DNA of 64,000 nucleotides from Leucobacter tardus (GTDB taxonomy: Bacteria > Actinomycetota > Actinomycetes > Actinomycetales > Microbacteriaceae), in contig NZ_JAGFBF010000004.1 of the NCBI RefSeq assembly GCF_017583045.1, positions 248,001-312,000 on the forward strand. Reading direction: 5' to 3'. Of the stretch, positions 17,863 to 26,948 are shown piece after piece. Under the pieces are notes generated by a model. It was not told where the DNA came from. It saw only the letters and a list, made by a program, of their open reading frames with translations, and did no database searches. Numbering within the stretch: the stretch's first letter is position 1; the number at the start of each line of letters is the position of its first letter. The position numbers were made by a program, and so were the translations under genes.

Positions 17863-19362
17863 CTACCGCTGCTTCAACCGCGCGCGCACCTCGATGGCGC
17901 GGGTGTCCATCTCCTGCTCGGCGGTGCGCCACGACTGGTACCCGGGGTCGTTGACGAAGGCGCGGTCGATCTCCTCCTGGCTGGCCCGGAGCTTCGGGTC
18001 GAACTTGAGGTACGACTTCGTCTCCCGCGCCACCAGATTCGACAGGATCAGGATGCCGATGAGGTTCGGGATCACCATGAGTCCGTTCATGATGTCCGCG
18101 AGCGTCCACACGGTCGCGAGGGGGATCGTGCAGCCGACGTACGCCATCACGACCCAGACGAGACGGAACGGTGTGATCGCTCGCGTGCCGACCGCTCGTT
18201 CGATGGCGCGCTCGCCGTAGTACGACCACCCCCAGAGCGTGGTCGAGGCGAACATGATCAGGCTGATCGCGACGATCCATCCGCCCCACTCGCCCGGCAG
18301 TCCCTCCGAGAACGCGGCGGAGGTGAGGTTCACGCCGGTGAGCGCGTCGCCCGCGTCGTCGATGAAGGTGTAGGCGTCGGTGACCACGATCACGAGTGCG
18401 GTCATGGTGACCAGGATGATGGTGTCGATGAAGGTCTGCGTCATCGAGACGAGACCCTGTCGCACCGGGTGGCTCGTCTGCGCGGCACCTGCGGCGATGG
18501 CCGCCGAGCCCATGCCCGACTCGTTCGAGAAGAGTCCGCGTGCGAGACCGAACTGGATCGCCGCGATCACGGCTGCTCCGGTGAAGCCGCCGGCCGCCGC
18601 GGAACCGGTGAAGGCGTCCATGAAGATCGTGGCGAAGGCGGCGGGGACATCTCCGATGTGCACGAGCAGGATCCACAGCTGCGCAGCGATGAAGAACACG
18701 ATCATGAAGGGCACGATGCCGGCTGCTGCACGGCTGATCGACTGCACGCCGCCGATGAGGACGACGAAGGTCAACGCGGCCAGGACGAGGCCGGTGGCCC
18801 AGGTGGGGATGCTGAAGTTCGCGGTCATCGTCTCGGCGATCGAGTTGCCCTGCACCATGTTGCCGATGCCGAAGCTGGCGAAGATGGTGAAGATCGTGAA
18901 TGCCCAGGCGAGCACGAACCCGAGCGGGCCACGGATGCCCTTCTGCAGGTAGTACTGCGGTCCGCCGTTGCGTCCGCCCTTCGCGTCGACCTGGCGGAAT
19001 CGCACGGCGAGGAAGGACTCGCTGTATTTGAGCGCCATGCCGAAGATGCCACTGACCCACATCCAGAAGATCGCGCCGGGCCCGCCGAGCGCGATCGCGG
19101 TCGCGACGCCCGCGATGTTGCCGGTCCCAACGGTAGCGGCGAGGGCGGTTGCGAGTGCGCGGTACTGCGAGACGTCACCGCTGGCGCCCTTGTCCGAGCG
19201 ACGGATCAGTCCGAGGTGGAGCGCTGATCCGGTGCGGAGAAACTGCAGCCCCCCGAGTCGCACGGTCATGTAAATGCCGGTGCCGAGCAGCAGCGGGATG
19301 AGGACGAACGGCCCCCAGATCACTGCAGCAATGCTGTCGAGGACGGAATTCAGTGCATCCAC
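17863..19362 (-). CDS. Alanine/glycine:cation symporter (AGCS family)
   Basis: 499 residues with about eleven membrane helices, importing alanine or glycine with Na+. Family motifs: GTGNIAGVATAIALGGPGAI and the downstream GLARGLFSNESGMGSAAIAA. GTG at 19362 chosen since AGCS proteins start at the DALNSVL-equivalent, and a TATACT -10 at 19445-19450 on the minus strand would lie downstream of the more distant ATG at 19461. The C-terminal tail is hydrophilic and charged. Followed by alr. Confidence 0.9.
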   Translation of the reverse strand: MDALNSVLDSIAAVIWGPFVLIPLLLGTGIYMTVRLGGLQFLRTGSALHLGLIRRSDKGASGDVSQYRALATALAATVGTGNIAGVATAIALGGPGAIFWMWVSGIFGMALKYSESFLAVRFRQVDAKGGRNGGPQYYLQKGIRGPLGFVLAWAFTIFTIFASFGIGNMVQGNSIAETMTANFSIPTWATGLVLAALTFVVLIGGVQSISRAAAGIVPFMIVFFIAAQLWILLVHIGDVPAAFATIFMDAFTGSAAAGGFTGAAVIAAIQFGLARGLFSNESGMGSAAIAAGAAQTSHPVRQGLVSMTQTFIDTIILVTMTALVIVVTDAYTFIDDAGDALTGVNLTSAAFSEGLPGEWGGWIVAISLIMFASTTLWGWSYYGERAIERAVGTRAITPFRLVWVVMAYVGCTIPLATVWTLADIMNGLMVIPNLIGILILSNLVARETKSYLKFDPKLRASQEEIDRAFVNDPGYQSWRTAEQEMDTRAIEVRARLKQR

Positions 19363-19444
19363 AGGGGTGTTCCCACTTTCGATGTCGCGGCGGTGCGTGA
19401 GCGGCGCCCCCGGCCTCGTGAGTCTGAGAGCAACCTGAGTGTCG

Positions 19445-19450
19445 AGTATA
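19445..19450 (-). promoter_or_regulatory. Candidate -10 box for the AGCS symporter
   Basis: TATACT read on the minus strand, about 75 bases before the chosen GTG. No good -35 match. It helps decide the start codon, because the upstream ATG at 19461 would be outside the transcript. Confidence 0.45.
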
Positions 19451-19477
19451 GGGGAGGACATCGATGTGACGCGACGC

Positions 19478-19519
19478 AGACGGCCCCGCCGAACGTCTGT
19501 CCGTTCGGCGGGGCCGTCT
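19478..19519. terminator. Strong bidirectional stem-loop
   Basis: Perfect 17-bp stem AGACGGCCCCGCCGAAC (19478-19494) with its complement at 19503-19519 and an eight-base loop. It lies 34 bases after the stop of the hydrolase gene on the minus strand and upstream of the symporter promoter, so it insulates the two transcripts. No T-run. Confidence 0.75.
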
Positions 19520-19552
19520 GTGCGCACTCCGTCAGGAGCGGACAGATACCCG

Positions 19553-20386
19553 TCAGTTGGCGTCGAGGAAGTCGAGCACGGCGCGATTGAACTCCGTCGC
19601 GTGACTGGTGTTGATGCCGTGGGGGCCGCCCTCGATCACGTGCAGCACGCTGTCAGAGATCGCCTCGTGGGTGCGCTGACCCGAGCCTTCGAGGGGGACT
19701 GTCGCGTCCGAATTGCCGTGCACGACCAGAGTCGGCACGGAGACGTGGCGCAGATCCTCGCGGAAGTCGGTCCCGGCGAAGGCGTCCATGCAGAGGAGTG
19801 CCGCCCGCTGATCGGATTGATGCGCGAGTCTCAGTGCCGCTTGACGCTGCTCCTCGCTCACCTTGATATCGCCGTCGACCGAGAAGAAATCAGTGATGAA
19901 CTGGTCGAAGAAGCCGTCGCGGTCGTTCTCGAGCCCCTGGCGCATGCTGGCCGCCGAATCGGCGTCGAGCGGCCCCTCCGGGTTGTCCTCGGTCTGAGCG
20001 AGATACGGCGGCACGGCTGCCGCGAAGACGATGCTCCGCAGGCGGTCCTGTCCGTGGCGCGCGATGTAGCGCGCCACTTCGCCCCCGCCCATCGAGAACC
20101 CGATGAGTGTCGCGTCGGTGAGGTCACGCGCCTCGAGCACAGCCGCCAGATCATCGGCGAGCGTGTCGTACTCGTACCCCGACTCCGGCTTCTCGCTCCG
20201 ACCGAACCCGCGACGATCGTAGGTGATGACGCGGTAGCCCTCGGCGACGAGCGCATCCACCTGCTCGCCCCAGGACTCGCCTGAGAGCGGCCACCCGTGG
20301 ATGAGGACGACGGGACGACCCGTGCCCCCCGTGTCATCGACGTGGACCGGTGCGGTGTCGAGTACTCCGTGGTGTTCCTGTGTCAT
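19553..20386 (-). CDS. Alpha/beta hydrolase, haloperoxidase-like
   Basis: 277 residues. Catalytic triad visible: nucleophile Ser in GFSMGG, Asp in VVHGNSDATVP, His in GGPHGINTSHA; oxyanion segment LIHGWPLSGESW. This matches cofactor-free non-heme chloroperoxidase/esterase proteins, where peroxidase activity is usually a side reaction; the physiological substrate is unknown. ATG at 20386 is preceded by AGGGAGG. Monocistronic, bounded by tRNA-Arg upstream and the stem-loop downstream. Confidence 0.9.
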   Translation of the reverse strand: MTQEHHGVLDTAPVHVDDTGGTGRPVVLIHGWPLSGESWGEQVDALVAEGYRVITYDRRGFGRSEKPESGYEYDTLADDLAAVLEARDLTDATLIGFSMGGGEVARYIARHGQDRLRSIVFAAAVPPYLAQTEDNPEGPLDADSAASMRQGLENDRDGFFDQFITDFFSVDGDIKVSEEQRQAALRLAHQSDQRAALLCMDAFAGTDFREDLRHVSVPTLVVHGNSDATVPLEGSGQRTHEAISDSVLHVIEGGPHGINTSHATEFNRAVLDFLDAN

Positions 20387-20502
20387 GCAGACCTCCCTGA
20401 GTCGCGGTGGACGTTCCGGTGGGGAACACATCCCAGCCTAGGGACGGCACGAATTTCGGGGGAGGGGTTGCGCTCTCAGCGCACCACCGCGAGTGACAGG
20501 AG

Positions 20503-20575
20503 TGCCCCCGGCAGGATTCGAACCTGCGACCGTCGGATTAGAAGGCCGATGCTCTATCCACTGAGCTACGGGGGC
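20503..20575 (-). tRNA. tRNA-Arg (anticodon TCT)
   Basis: 73 bases on the minus strand. Acceptor arm GCCCCCG pairs with CGGGGGC, followed by discriminator A. D-arm TAGCTCAGTGGATAGAGC and T-arm GGTTCGAATCC are canonical; anticodon loop CTTCTAA gives TCT, reading AGA/AGG. CCA is not encoded. Confidence 0.96.
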
Positions 20576-20728
20576 GACCTTTCGAGGGTACACCGTCGAC
20601 GGACGCGCCCCGTTGCATGGTGCGATGCCGAGTCGTAGGATGGTGCGGTCGTGCGGAGAACCCGGGCGGCGACCGTCATATTCAGGTTTGTGATCGACGC
20701 ACCACGTCGATCGTCAGGAGAGGTGCCG

Positions 20729-21226
20729 ATGAGATCCTCGGTCATCGTTCGAGGCGATGTGCTGCCGCAGTACGCGGAGCTCGCATCGGAGTGCGGCGAT
20801 CCGCAGCGGCCGACGGGGCTGCTGTGGGGTGTCGACCTGCACGCGTGCGCGTCCCGGAAAGAAGCGAAGACGGAGTGGCGGAAGGCGGTCGCGGGTATCC
20901 GCGCGACGCTCGACCAGTACCCGTCGGTGCGGCGGGTCTGCGTGGCCGGGCGTCGCCCGGAGGACTCGAGTCGGCCCCTGGCCCCGGTGAAGCGCGTTCC
21001 CGGCGGGTTGGCGCTGCAGATCCACAACGATCTTGAGCGCGATCGCGGGCGCTTCGTCCAGACACTTGTGCTCGATGTGACGGGGTGCGACCAGCCGGCG
21101 AAGCTGACCGATCGCCTGGCGGAGACCTTCGACGCGCGGTCGACCGGGTGGAGCGATCTCACGCTCACGTGGAACGACATCACCGATCGCGGCTGCGAGC
21201 AGGCCTGGGAGGCCCAGGCCCTCTAG
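20729..21226 (+). CDS. Hypothetical protein
   Basis: 165 residues, soluble, no recognised domain. Notable features: a conserved-looking LWGVDLHACASRKEAKTEW stretch, and even charge distribution. ATG at 20729 preceded by AGGAGAGG. An in-frame GTG at 20651 lies nine bases after TAGGAT (20636-20641) and would add 26 residues; that hexamer may instead be the promoter with a short leader. The codon use matches the chromosome. It stands alone between tRNA-Arg and the convergent glbO. Confidence 0.75.
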   Translation: MRSSVIVRGDVLPQYAELASECGDPQRPTGLLWGVDLHACASRKEAKTEWRKAVAGIRATLDQYPSVRRVCVAGRRPEDSSRPLAPVKRVPGGLALQIHNDLERDRGRFVQTLVLDVTGCDQPAKLTDRLAETFDARSTGWSDLTLTWNDITDRGCEQAWEAQAL

Positions 21227-21236
21227 CGCGGGCGGC

Positions 21237-21674
21237 CTATTCCAGTCGATTCACCATCGCCTGCGCGGCCCGCTCCACGTAGTCCCGGAACGCCGCGTCG
21301 TGCATCGGCGGGAGCGCCGCCTCGTCGAGCGCGTGATGCATGTGCACCAGCCAGCGGTCGCGGGCCTCGGGGGTCACGGCGAAGGGCTGGTGGCGCATCC
21401 GCAGGCGGGGGTGTCCCCGCTGCTCGGAGTACGTCGTCGGTCCGCCCCAGTACTGCTCGAGGAACGCCCGGAGACGCCACTCGGCGCCCTCCCAGTCGTC
21501 GGCCGGGTACATCGGCGCGAGCACCGGGTCCTCGCGCACTCCGGCGTAGAACACGTGCACGATGCGCTCGAAGGTCTCGGTGCCTCCCACCTGCGACCAC
21601 ACCGTGTCGGTCACGGCCGGGCCCTGGTCGCCGAGCCGCAGCGTCAGATTCGGGCGTGCCGGTTCGTCGGTCAC
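21237..21674 (-). CDS. glbO: Truncated haemoglobin, group II
   Basis: 145 residues of the 2-on-2 globin fold. Visible residues: B10 tyrosine in RIVHVFYAGVRED, the GGP turn in FLEQYWGGPTTYSE, proximal His in RMRHQPFAVTPEA and G8 Trp in RDRWLVHMHHAL, the set that defines group II (O-type) trHb. Probably binds O2/NO. GTG at 21674 with GGAGG six bases before, and it overlaps the MscS stop (GTGA). Gene neighbourhood with pepN parallels Mycobacterium glbO. Confidence 0.92.
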   Translation of the reverse strand: MTDEPARPNLTLRLGDQGPAVTDTVWSQVGGTETFERIVHVFYAGVREDPVLAPMYPADDWEGAEWRLRAFLEQYWGGPTTYSEQRGHPRLRMRHQPFAVTPEARDRWLVHMHHALDEAALPPMHDAAFRDYVERAAQAMVNRLE

Positions 21675-22567
21675 TGGGTCCCTCCGGGGTAGTTCGGCAG
21701 TTCGGCGGCGAGAGTGATGCCCGCCTCGGCGAACTTCGTTTTCAGGCGAGCGCGCAGTGCACGCTGCACGCCCCACTGCGCCTCGGGTCGCGTCATCATG
21801 ACCATGCGGAGCGTGGCGCGGTCGCCGAAGACGCTCTCGAGCCCCCAGACCTCCGGCTCGCCCGTGACCTTGCGAATGTACTCGGGATCGTGCGCGAGCT
21901 CGTGCGCGGCCTCGGTGGCGACCCGTTCCGCGAGCTCCAGGTCGTTGTTCGCGTCGATCGTGATGTCGACGAGTGCGCGACCCCACCCCTGCGAGGCGTT
22001 GCCGAGCGTGAGCACTTCGCCATTGCGCACGAACCAGAGCGTGCCATCGAGCGCACGGAGTTGCGTCACTCGGATTCCGACGTCCTCAACCGTTCCGGTG
22101 ATCTCGCCGATGGTGACGAGGTCGCCCACCCCGAGCTGATCCTCAAAGACCATGAACACCCCGTTGAGGATGTCCTTGATGACGTTCTGCGCGCCGAAGG
22201 CCAGACCCGCCGCAGCGACACCGGCGGAGGCCAGGATCGCGGTGAGGTTGAAGTTCAGCTGCCCGAGCACCATCACCGTCGCAATGATGACGATCACCCA
22301 GGTGATGAGGCTTCGACCGATGCCGCCGAGCGTGCGCGTCCGTTGGATGGCGCGAGCTTTGACGAGGGGTGACGCACGGATCTCCGTCGTCGCCTCCACG
22401 TTCTGGTTCTTCTTCACGCCGCTCACGACGCCCTCGATGAACCGCTTCAGCAGGCGTCGCAGCACCCAGTGCACCACGAAGGCGAGCACCAGGATCACGA
22501 CGATCCGGATCGGCACCTGGAACTCATCGATGAACGCGAGCACTGCCGCCCACACTCCGCTCGTCAT
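21671..22567 (-). CDS. Small-conductance mechanosensitive channel (MscS)
   Basis: 298 residues. Two or three N-terminal helices, then the pore helix and beta domain: SAGVAAAGLAFGAQNVIKDI is the Gly/Ala-packed pore helix, and FEDQLGVGDLVTIGEITGTV the canonical post-pore loop. Releases solutes under hypo-osmotic stress. ATG at 22567 is used here with GAAGAGG before it; a TTG at 22585 immediately abutting the pepN stop is an alternative adding six residues. Coupled between pepN and glbO. Confidence 0.9.
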   Translation of the reverse strand: MTSGVWAAVLAFIDEFQVPIRIVVILVLAFVVHWVLRRLLKRFIEGVVSGVKKNQNVEATTEIRASPLVKARAIQRTRTLGGIGRSLITWVIVIIATVMVLGQLNFNLTAILASAGVAAAGLAFGAQNVIKDILNGVFMVFEDQLGVGDLVTIGEITGTVEDVGIRVTQLRALDGTLWFVRNGEVLTLGNASQGWGRALVDITIDANNDLELAERVATEAAHELAHDPEYIRKVTGEPEVWGLESVFGDRATLRMVMMTRPEAQWGVQRALRARLKTKFAEAGITLAAELPNYPGGTQ

Positions 22568-22585
22568 CTGATCGACCTCTTCCAA

Positions 22586-25165
22586 TCACACCTCCCGGTC
22601 GGCTCGCTGCGCGTTGAGGGCTCGTTCGACTCCTGCCAGGTGCTCGCTCACGAGACGGCGCAGGGCCGCGGGCGCCTCGGGGTGGGCATCGAGCCACGCC
22701 TGCGTCGCCTGCTGCAGTCGCTCGTCCGCCAGCGGAGCGGGGAAGAAGCCGTCGATGAGTTCATCGGCGATGGCGTAGCTGCGCGAGGCCCAGACGTCTT
22801 CGAGCGCCGAGAAGTAGTGCTCGACGAACGGCTCGAGCGTGGCGAGATCGCGCGCGCGAGTGAAGCCGAGACCGGTCGCCCGGACGATGAGGTTCGGCGC
22901 GGTCGCGTCGGCGAACACCGAGTCCCAGGCGGCGCGCTTGTCCTCAGGGGACGGGAGCGCGGCGCGGGCGTGCGCCGCGGACTGCTGACCGCTGGCCGTG
23001 CGATCCTCGGCGAGCCGCGCATCGATCGCGCTCGCGTCGATGCGTCCTCCCGCGGCCAGTGCGATGAGCAGCTCCCAGCCGAGATCGGTGTCGATGTCGA
23101 GACCGTCGATCAGGGCGCTTCCGTCGAGCAGGCGCGCCACGGCGTCCAGCTGCTCCTCGGTGCCGGCCACCTGCGCGAAGGTCTTCACGAACTGGAACTG
23201 GCGATCCGAACCCGGCTCGGCGTCGACGGCGAGCTGCCACAGCATGTCGGCGACGCGCTCGAGCATCGCGGTGCGTCGGTCGCGGGCGACGTACGAGGAG
23301 GCGGCGAGCACGAGCTGGCCCAGCAGCGTGCGCAGGGTCGTCGAGGCCGACTCGGCGGCGATGTGGCGCAGCACGAGGTCGACGAAGTGCGTCGGCGGGA
23401 ACTCGCCGTCGCGCGTCGCATCCCAGAGCGCGCCCCACATGAGTGAGCGGGGGAGCGAGTCGTCTAGATCGCCGAGGTGCTCGGCGACGGTCTCGAGCGA
23501 ACGGTCGTCGAGACGGATCTTCGCGTAGGTGAGGTCGTCGTCGTTCAGGATCACGAGCGCCGGGCGGCGCTCGCCGACGAGCTCGTCGACGGAGGTCGAG
23601 GCGCCGTCGATGTCGAGTTCGACCCGCTTCACTCGGCCCAGGGAGACCCGGTCGCGGTCGCGATCCTTCTGCAGTTCGTAGAGTCCGACCGCGATGCGGT
23701 GCGGGCGGAGCGTCGGGTGGGAGTCCGCAGCCGACTGCTCGATCGTGAACGACGTGAACCGGCCGTCGGCGTCGACGCCGAACGCGGGGCGCAGCGTGTT
23801 GACCCCTGCGGTCTCGAGCCAGAGCTTCGTCCAGTCCGACAGATCTCGGCCGCTTCGTGCTTCGAGTTCGGTCATGAGGTCGGGCAGCTCGGTGTTGCTG
23901 TGGTGGTGCTTCACGAAGTAGTCGTGCACGCCCTGCATGAACGGTTCGCGTCCGACCCAGGCGACGAGCTGCTTCAGCACTGAGGCGCCCTTGGCGTACG
24001 TGATGCCGTCGAAGTTCACGAGCACGTCTTCGAGGTCGCGGATCTCGGCGACGATGGGGTGCGTCGACGGCAGCTGATCCTGGCGGTAGGCCCACGACTT
24101 CTCCGATGCGACGAATGTCGTCCAGCACTCGGTCCACTCGGTGGCCTCCGCCACGGCGAGCGTCGACATGTACTCGGCGAAGGACTCGTTGAGCCAGAGG
24201 TCGTTCCACCAGCGCATGGTCACGAGATCGCCGAACCACATATGCGCGAGTTCGTGGAGGATCGTGACGACGCGACGCTCGCGCATCGCGTCGGTCACCT
24301 GGCTGCGGAACACGTAGGCCTCGGTGAAGGTGATCGCGCCCGCGTTCTCCATCGCACCCGCGTTGAACTCGGGAACGAAGAGCTGGTCGTACTTCTCGAA
24401 CGGGTAGGGGTAGTCGAACTGCTCCTCGAAGAACGCGAATCCCTCGCGCGTCTTCTCGAAGACGTAGTCGGCATCGAGGTGCGGGGCCAGCGACTCGCGG
24501 CAGAACACCCCGAGCGGGATCGTGCGGCCGTCGCGGCTCGTCAGTTCGCTCCGCTCCACGTGGTACGGGCCGGCGATGAGCGCGGTGATGTAGCTGGACA
24601 TGACGGGCGTGGGCGCGAACGTCCAGGTCGCGAGGGCGACGCCGTCGCGCTCGCCGGCCGGCACCTGGTCAGGCGTCGTCTGGTTGCTCACGACCTGCCA
24701 GCGGGCCGGCGCCGTCACGCTGAAGCGGAACGTGGCCTTGAGGTCGGGCTGCTCGAACACCGCGAAGACCCGTCGCGAATCGGGCACCTCGAACTGCGAG
24801 TAGAGGTACACCTCGTCGTCGGCAGGGTCGACGAACCGGTGCAGGCCCTCACCCGTGTTCGTGTAGCGCTGCTCGGAGACGACCGTCAGCGTGTTCTCCG
24901 CAGCGAGGTCGGGCAGAGCGATCCGGGAGTCCGCGAACGCTTCGCTCGGATCGAGCTCGGTACCGTTGAGATCGATCCGGCTGACCTCCGCCGCGATCAG
25001 ATCGATGAAGGTCGAGGCGCCCGCCGTCGCGGAGAATCGGACCGTGGTCTCAGCTCCGAAGCGCTCGGGTCCGCGAGCGAGGTCGAGAGCGACCTCGTAA
25101 CTGTCGACGGTGACGATCGAGGCGCGCTCCTGCGCTTCCACGCGGGTCAGGTTTTCTCCGGGCAC
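22586..25165 (-). CDS. pepN: Aminopeptidase N (M1 family)
   Basis: 859 residues, normal for actinobacterial PepN. Zinc site HELAHMWFGDLVTMRWW with the third ligand Glu in LNESFAEYMS; exopeptidase motif GAMENAGAITF; a large C-terminal ERAP1-like helical domain (about residues 530-859). Cytosolic enzyme trimming N-terminal residues from peptides. GTG at 25165 with AAGGAG four bases before. The same frame stays open far upstream but only antisense to other genes. Head of a pepN-mscS-glbO operon. Confidence 0.95.
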   Translation of the reverse strand: MPGENLTRVEAQERASIVTVDSYEVALDLARGPERFGAETTVRFSATAGASTFIDLIAAEVSRIDLNGTELDPSEAFADSRIALPDLAAENTLTVVSEQRYTNTGEGLHRFVDPADDEVYLYSQFEVPDSRRVFAVFEQPDLKATFRFSVTAPARWQVVSNQTTPDQVPAGERDGVALATWTFAPTPVMSSYITALIAGPYHVERSELTSRDGRTIPLGVFCRESLAPHLDADYVFEKTREGFAFFEEQFDYPYPFEKYDQLFVPEFNAGAMENAGAITFTEAYVFRSQVTDAMRERRVVTILHELAHMWFGDLVTMRWWNDLWLNESFAEYMSTLAVAEATEWTECWTTFVASEKSWAYRQDQLPSTHPIVAEIRDLEDVLVNFDGITYAKGASVLKQLVAWVGREPFMQGVHDYFVKHHHSNTELPDLMTELEARSGRDLSDWTKLWLETAGVNTLRPAFGVDADGRFTSFTIEQSAADSHPTLRPHRIAVGLYELQKDRDRDRVSLGRVKRVELDIDGASTSVDELVGERRPALVILNDDDLTYAKIRLDDRSLETVAEHLGDLDDSLPRSLMWGALWDATRDGEFPPTHFVDLVLRHIAAESASTTLRTLLGQLVLAASSYVARDRRTAMLERVADMLWQLAVDAEPGSDRQFQFVKTFAQVAGTEEQLDAVARLLDGSALIDGLDIDTDLGWELLIALAAGGRIDASAIDARLAEDRTASGQQSAAHARAALPSPEDKRAAWDSVFADATAPNLIVRATGLGFTRARDLATLEPFVEHYFSALEDVWASRSYAIADELIDGFFPAPLADERLQQATQAWLDAHPEAPAALRRLVSEHLAGVERALNAQRADREV

Positions 25166-25288
25166 GATGCTCCTTACGGACGACTGCGGTCGAGTTCGGG
25201 TGTGACTGCTGCACGAGTGACCCGAACAGCCTATGCCTCCCGCCTCAGAACTCGCAGCATGAGCACGCGACGTGCGTAGGGTGGGGGC

Positions 25289-26257
25289 ATGACGCGGACG
25301 CTCGGAAACTCGGGACTGGTGGTTTCGCCGGTCGGACTCGGCTGCAACAACTTCGGCAGGCCGGGAGCTCCGACCGAGGACCAGCGCGGCACTGATGCCG
25401 TGATCGGGGCGGCGATCGATGCGGGCATCACCCTCTTCGACACCGCCGACATGTACGGCTACGCCTTCGGACGCAGCGAGCGCATGATGGGCGAGGCGCT
25501 CGGGGCGCGCCGCGACCGCATCGTCCTCGCCACGAAGTTCGGGCATCCCGGCATGGACGCTCCGTACACGAACGCGGAAGCGCGAGGATCGCGCCGCTAC
25601 CTGCGGCAGGCCATCGAAGGGTCCCTCACGCGGCTGCGCACCGACTGGATCGATCTGTACCAGCTGCACATGCCCGATCCGCTGACGCCCATCGCCGAGA
25701 CCGTCGTCGCCCTCGACGAGCTCGTGCGCGAGGGCAAGGTGCGCTATCTCGGACATTCGAACCTCTCGGGCTGGCAGATCGCCGAGGCGCACTTCGTGGC
25801 TCGAGAACTGGGATGCTCCGCGTTCATCTCGGCGCAGAACGAGTTGAGTCTGGTGCAGCGCGACAGCGACCGCGAAGTGCTCCCGGCGGCGCGACACTTC
25901 GGTCTCGGGGTGCTGCCGTTCTTCCCGCTCGCGAACGGGCTGCTCACCGGCAAGTTCACGCGCGATCACTTCCCGGCGGACTCCCGCATCATGCGCCAGC
26001 GGCCGCATGTCGCCGAGAACGCGGACTGGGACGCGCTGGACGCGTACCGCGCGCTGTGCGACGACTGGGACGTCACAATGCTCGAAGCGACGTTCGGCTA
26101 TCTGCTCACTCACGAGCCGGTCGCCAGCGTGATCGCGGGGGCCACCACCCCTGAGCAGATCGCTCAGAACGCGGCGGCCGGAGACGCGTTCCGGCCGTCC
26201 GCAGCGCAGCGCGCGGCGATCGACGCGCTCTTCCCTGCGCCCACGACCGAGGCTTGA
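25289..26257 (+). CDS. Aldo/keto reductase
   Basis: 322 residues, NADPH-dependent (beta/alpha)8 oxidoreductase. Catalytic tetrad: Asp and Tyr in LFDTADMYGYAFG, Lys in ATKFGHPG, His in LYQLHMPDP. C-terminal cofactor part includes VIAGATTPEQIAQNA. Most similar in layout to YajO/YghZ-like subfamilies. ATG at 25289 has TAGGGT six bases upstream (25277-25282) and no ribosome binding site, so it is likely leaderless. Divergent from pepN. Confidence 0.92.
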   Translation: MTRTLGNSGLVVSPVGLGCNNFGRPGAPTEDQRGTDAVIGAAIDAGITLFDTADMYGYAFGRSERMMGEALGARRDRIVLATKFGHPGMDAPYTNAEARGSRRYLRQAIEGSLTRLRTDWIDLYQLHMPDPLTPIAETVVALDELVREGKVRYLGHSNLSGWQIAEAHFVARELGCSAFISAQNELSLVQRDSDREVLPAARHFGLGVLPFFPLANGLLTGKFTRDHFPADSRIMRQRPHVAENADWDALDAYRALCDDWDVTMLEATFGYLLTHEPVASVIAGATTPEQIAQNAAAGDAFRPSAAQRAAIDALFPAPTTEA

Positions 26258-26290
26258 CCCATCGGTTCTGCGCGGGTCTACACTGTCGGC

Positions 26291-26893
26291 ATGAGTAGCA
26301 CGCCGAAGGTTGAGTTCTATTTCGACACCATCTGCCCCTGGTGCTGGATGACCAGCAGGTGGGTGGCCGACGTTGCCGATCAGCGCGGCTTCACGGTGGA
26401 GTGGCACCCGATCAGCCTGAAGATTCTGAACGAGGGTCAGGACACGGGCAGCCACGCCGACTCGCATCAGAAAGGTTTGCGCATGGGCCGCGTCATCGAA
26501 GCGGCGCGTCGGCAGCACGGCGAGGCCGTGGTCGGCCGGTTGTACACCGAGTTCGGTACGCGGGTGCACCCCGGCGGTCGTGATGACGCCGACGGCGTGA
26601 TCGCGGAGTCGCTCGCCGCAGTCGGGCTCGAGGCGTCCTTCGCCGAGGCGGCGGACGATGAGCAGTACGACGCTCAGCTGCGCGAGAACACTGATCATGC
26701 GATCGACATCGCGGGTCCCGACGTGGGCGTGCCGATCATCTCGATCGACGGCGTCGCCTTCTTCGGTCCGGTCGTCACCCCCGCTCCGACCGGTGACGCC
26801 GCGCTGCAGCTCTGGGACGGCATCGCCGCCGCGGCTGCGGTCCCGGGGTTCTACGAGCTCAAGCGCGGCCGCACGAAGGGGCCCGAGTTCTGA
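26291..26893 (+). CDS. Mycothiol-dependent nitroreductase-like DsbA-family protein (Rv2466c type)
   Basis: 200 residues with a thioredoxin fold and helical insertion. Active-site motif TICPWCWMTSRW near residue 14 matches the CPWC of Mycobacterium tuberculosis Rv2466c. VGVPIISIDG contains the cis-Pro loop of DsbA proteins. Upstream TACACT (26279-26284) six bases from the ATG suggests a leaderless transcript. Followed by rpiB and nei exactly as in Mycobacterium, which supports the family assignment. Redox partner mycothiol is inferred from family knowledge. Confidence 0.88.
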   Translation: MSSTPKVEFYFDTICPWCWMTSRWVADVADQRGFTVEWHPISLKILNEGQDTGSHADSHQKGLRMGRVIEAARRQHGEAVVGRLYTEFGTRVHPGGRDDADGVIAESLAAVGLEASFAEAADDEQYDAQLRENTDHAIDIAGPDVGVPIISIDGVAFFGPVVTPAPTGDAALQLWDGIAAAAAVPGFYELKRGRTKGPEF

Positions 26894-26948
26894 GTCTTCC
26901 GTCTCAGAGCACACGCGCCATGCACCGACGCGACTAAACTCGGGACTC

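Noticed and set aside
19363-19552. Possible glycine riboswitch ahead of the alanine/glycine symporter.
   Set aside because: The leader after the candidate -10 is only about 75 bases and no paired glycine-aptamer elements were recognised.
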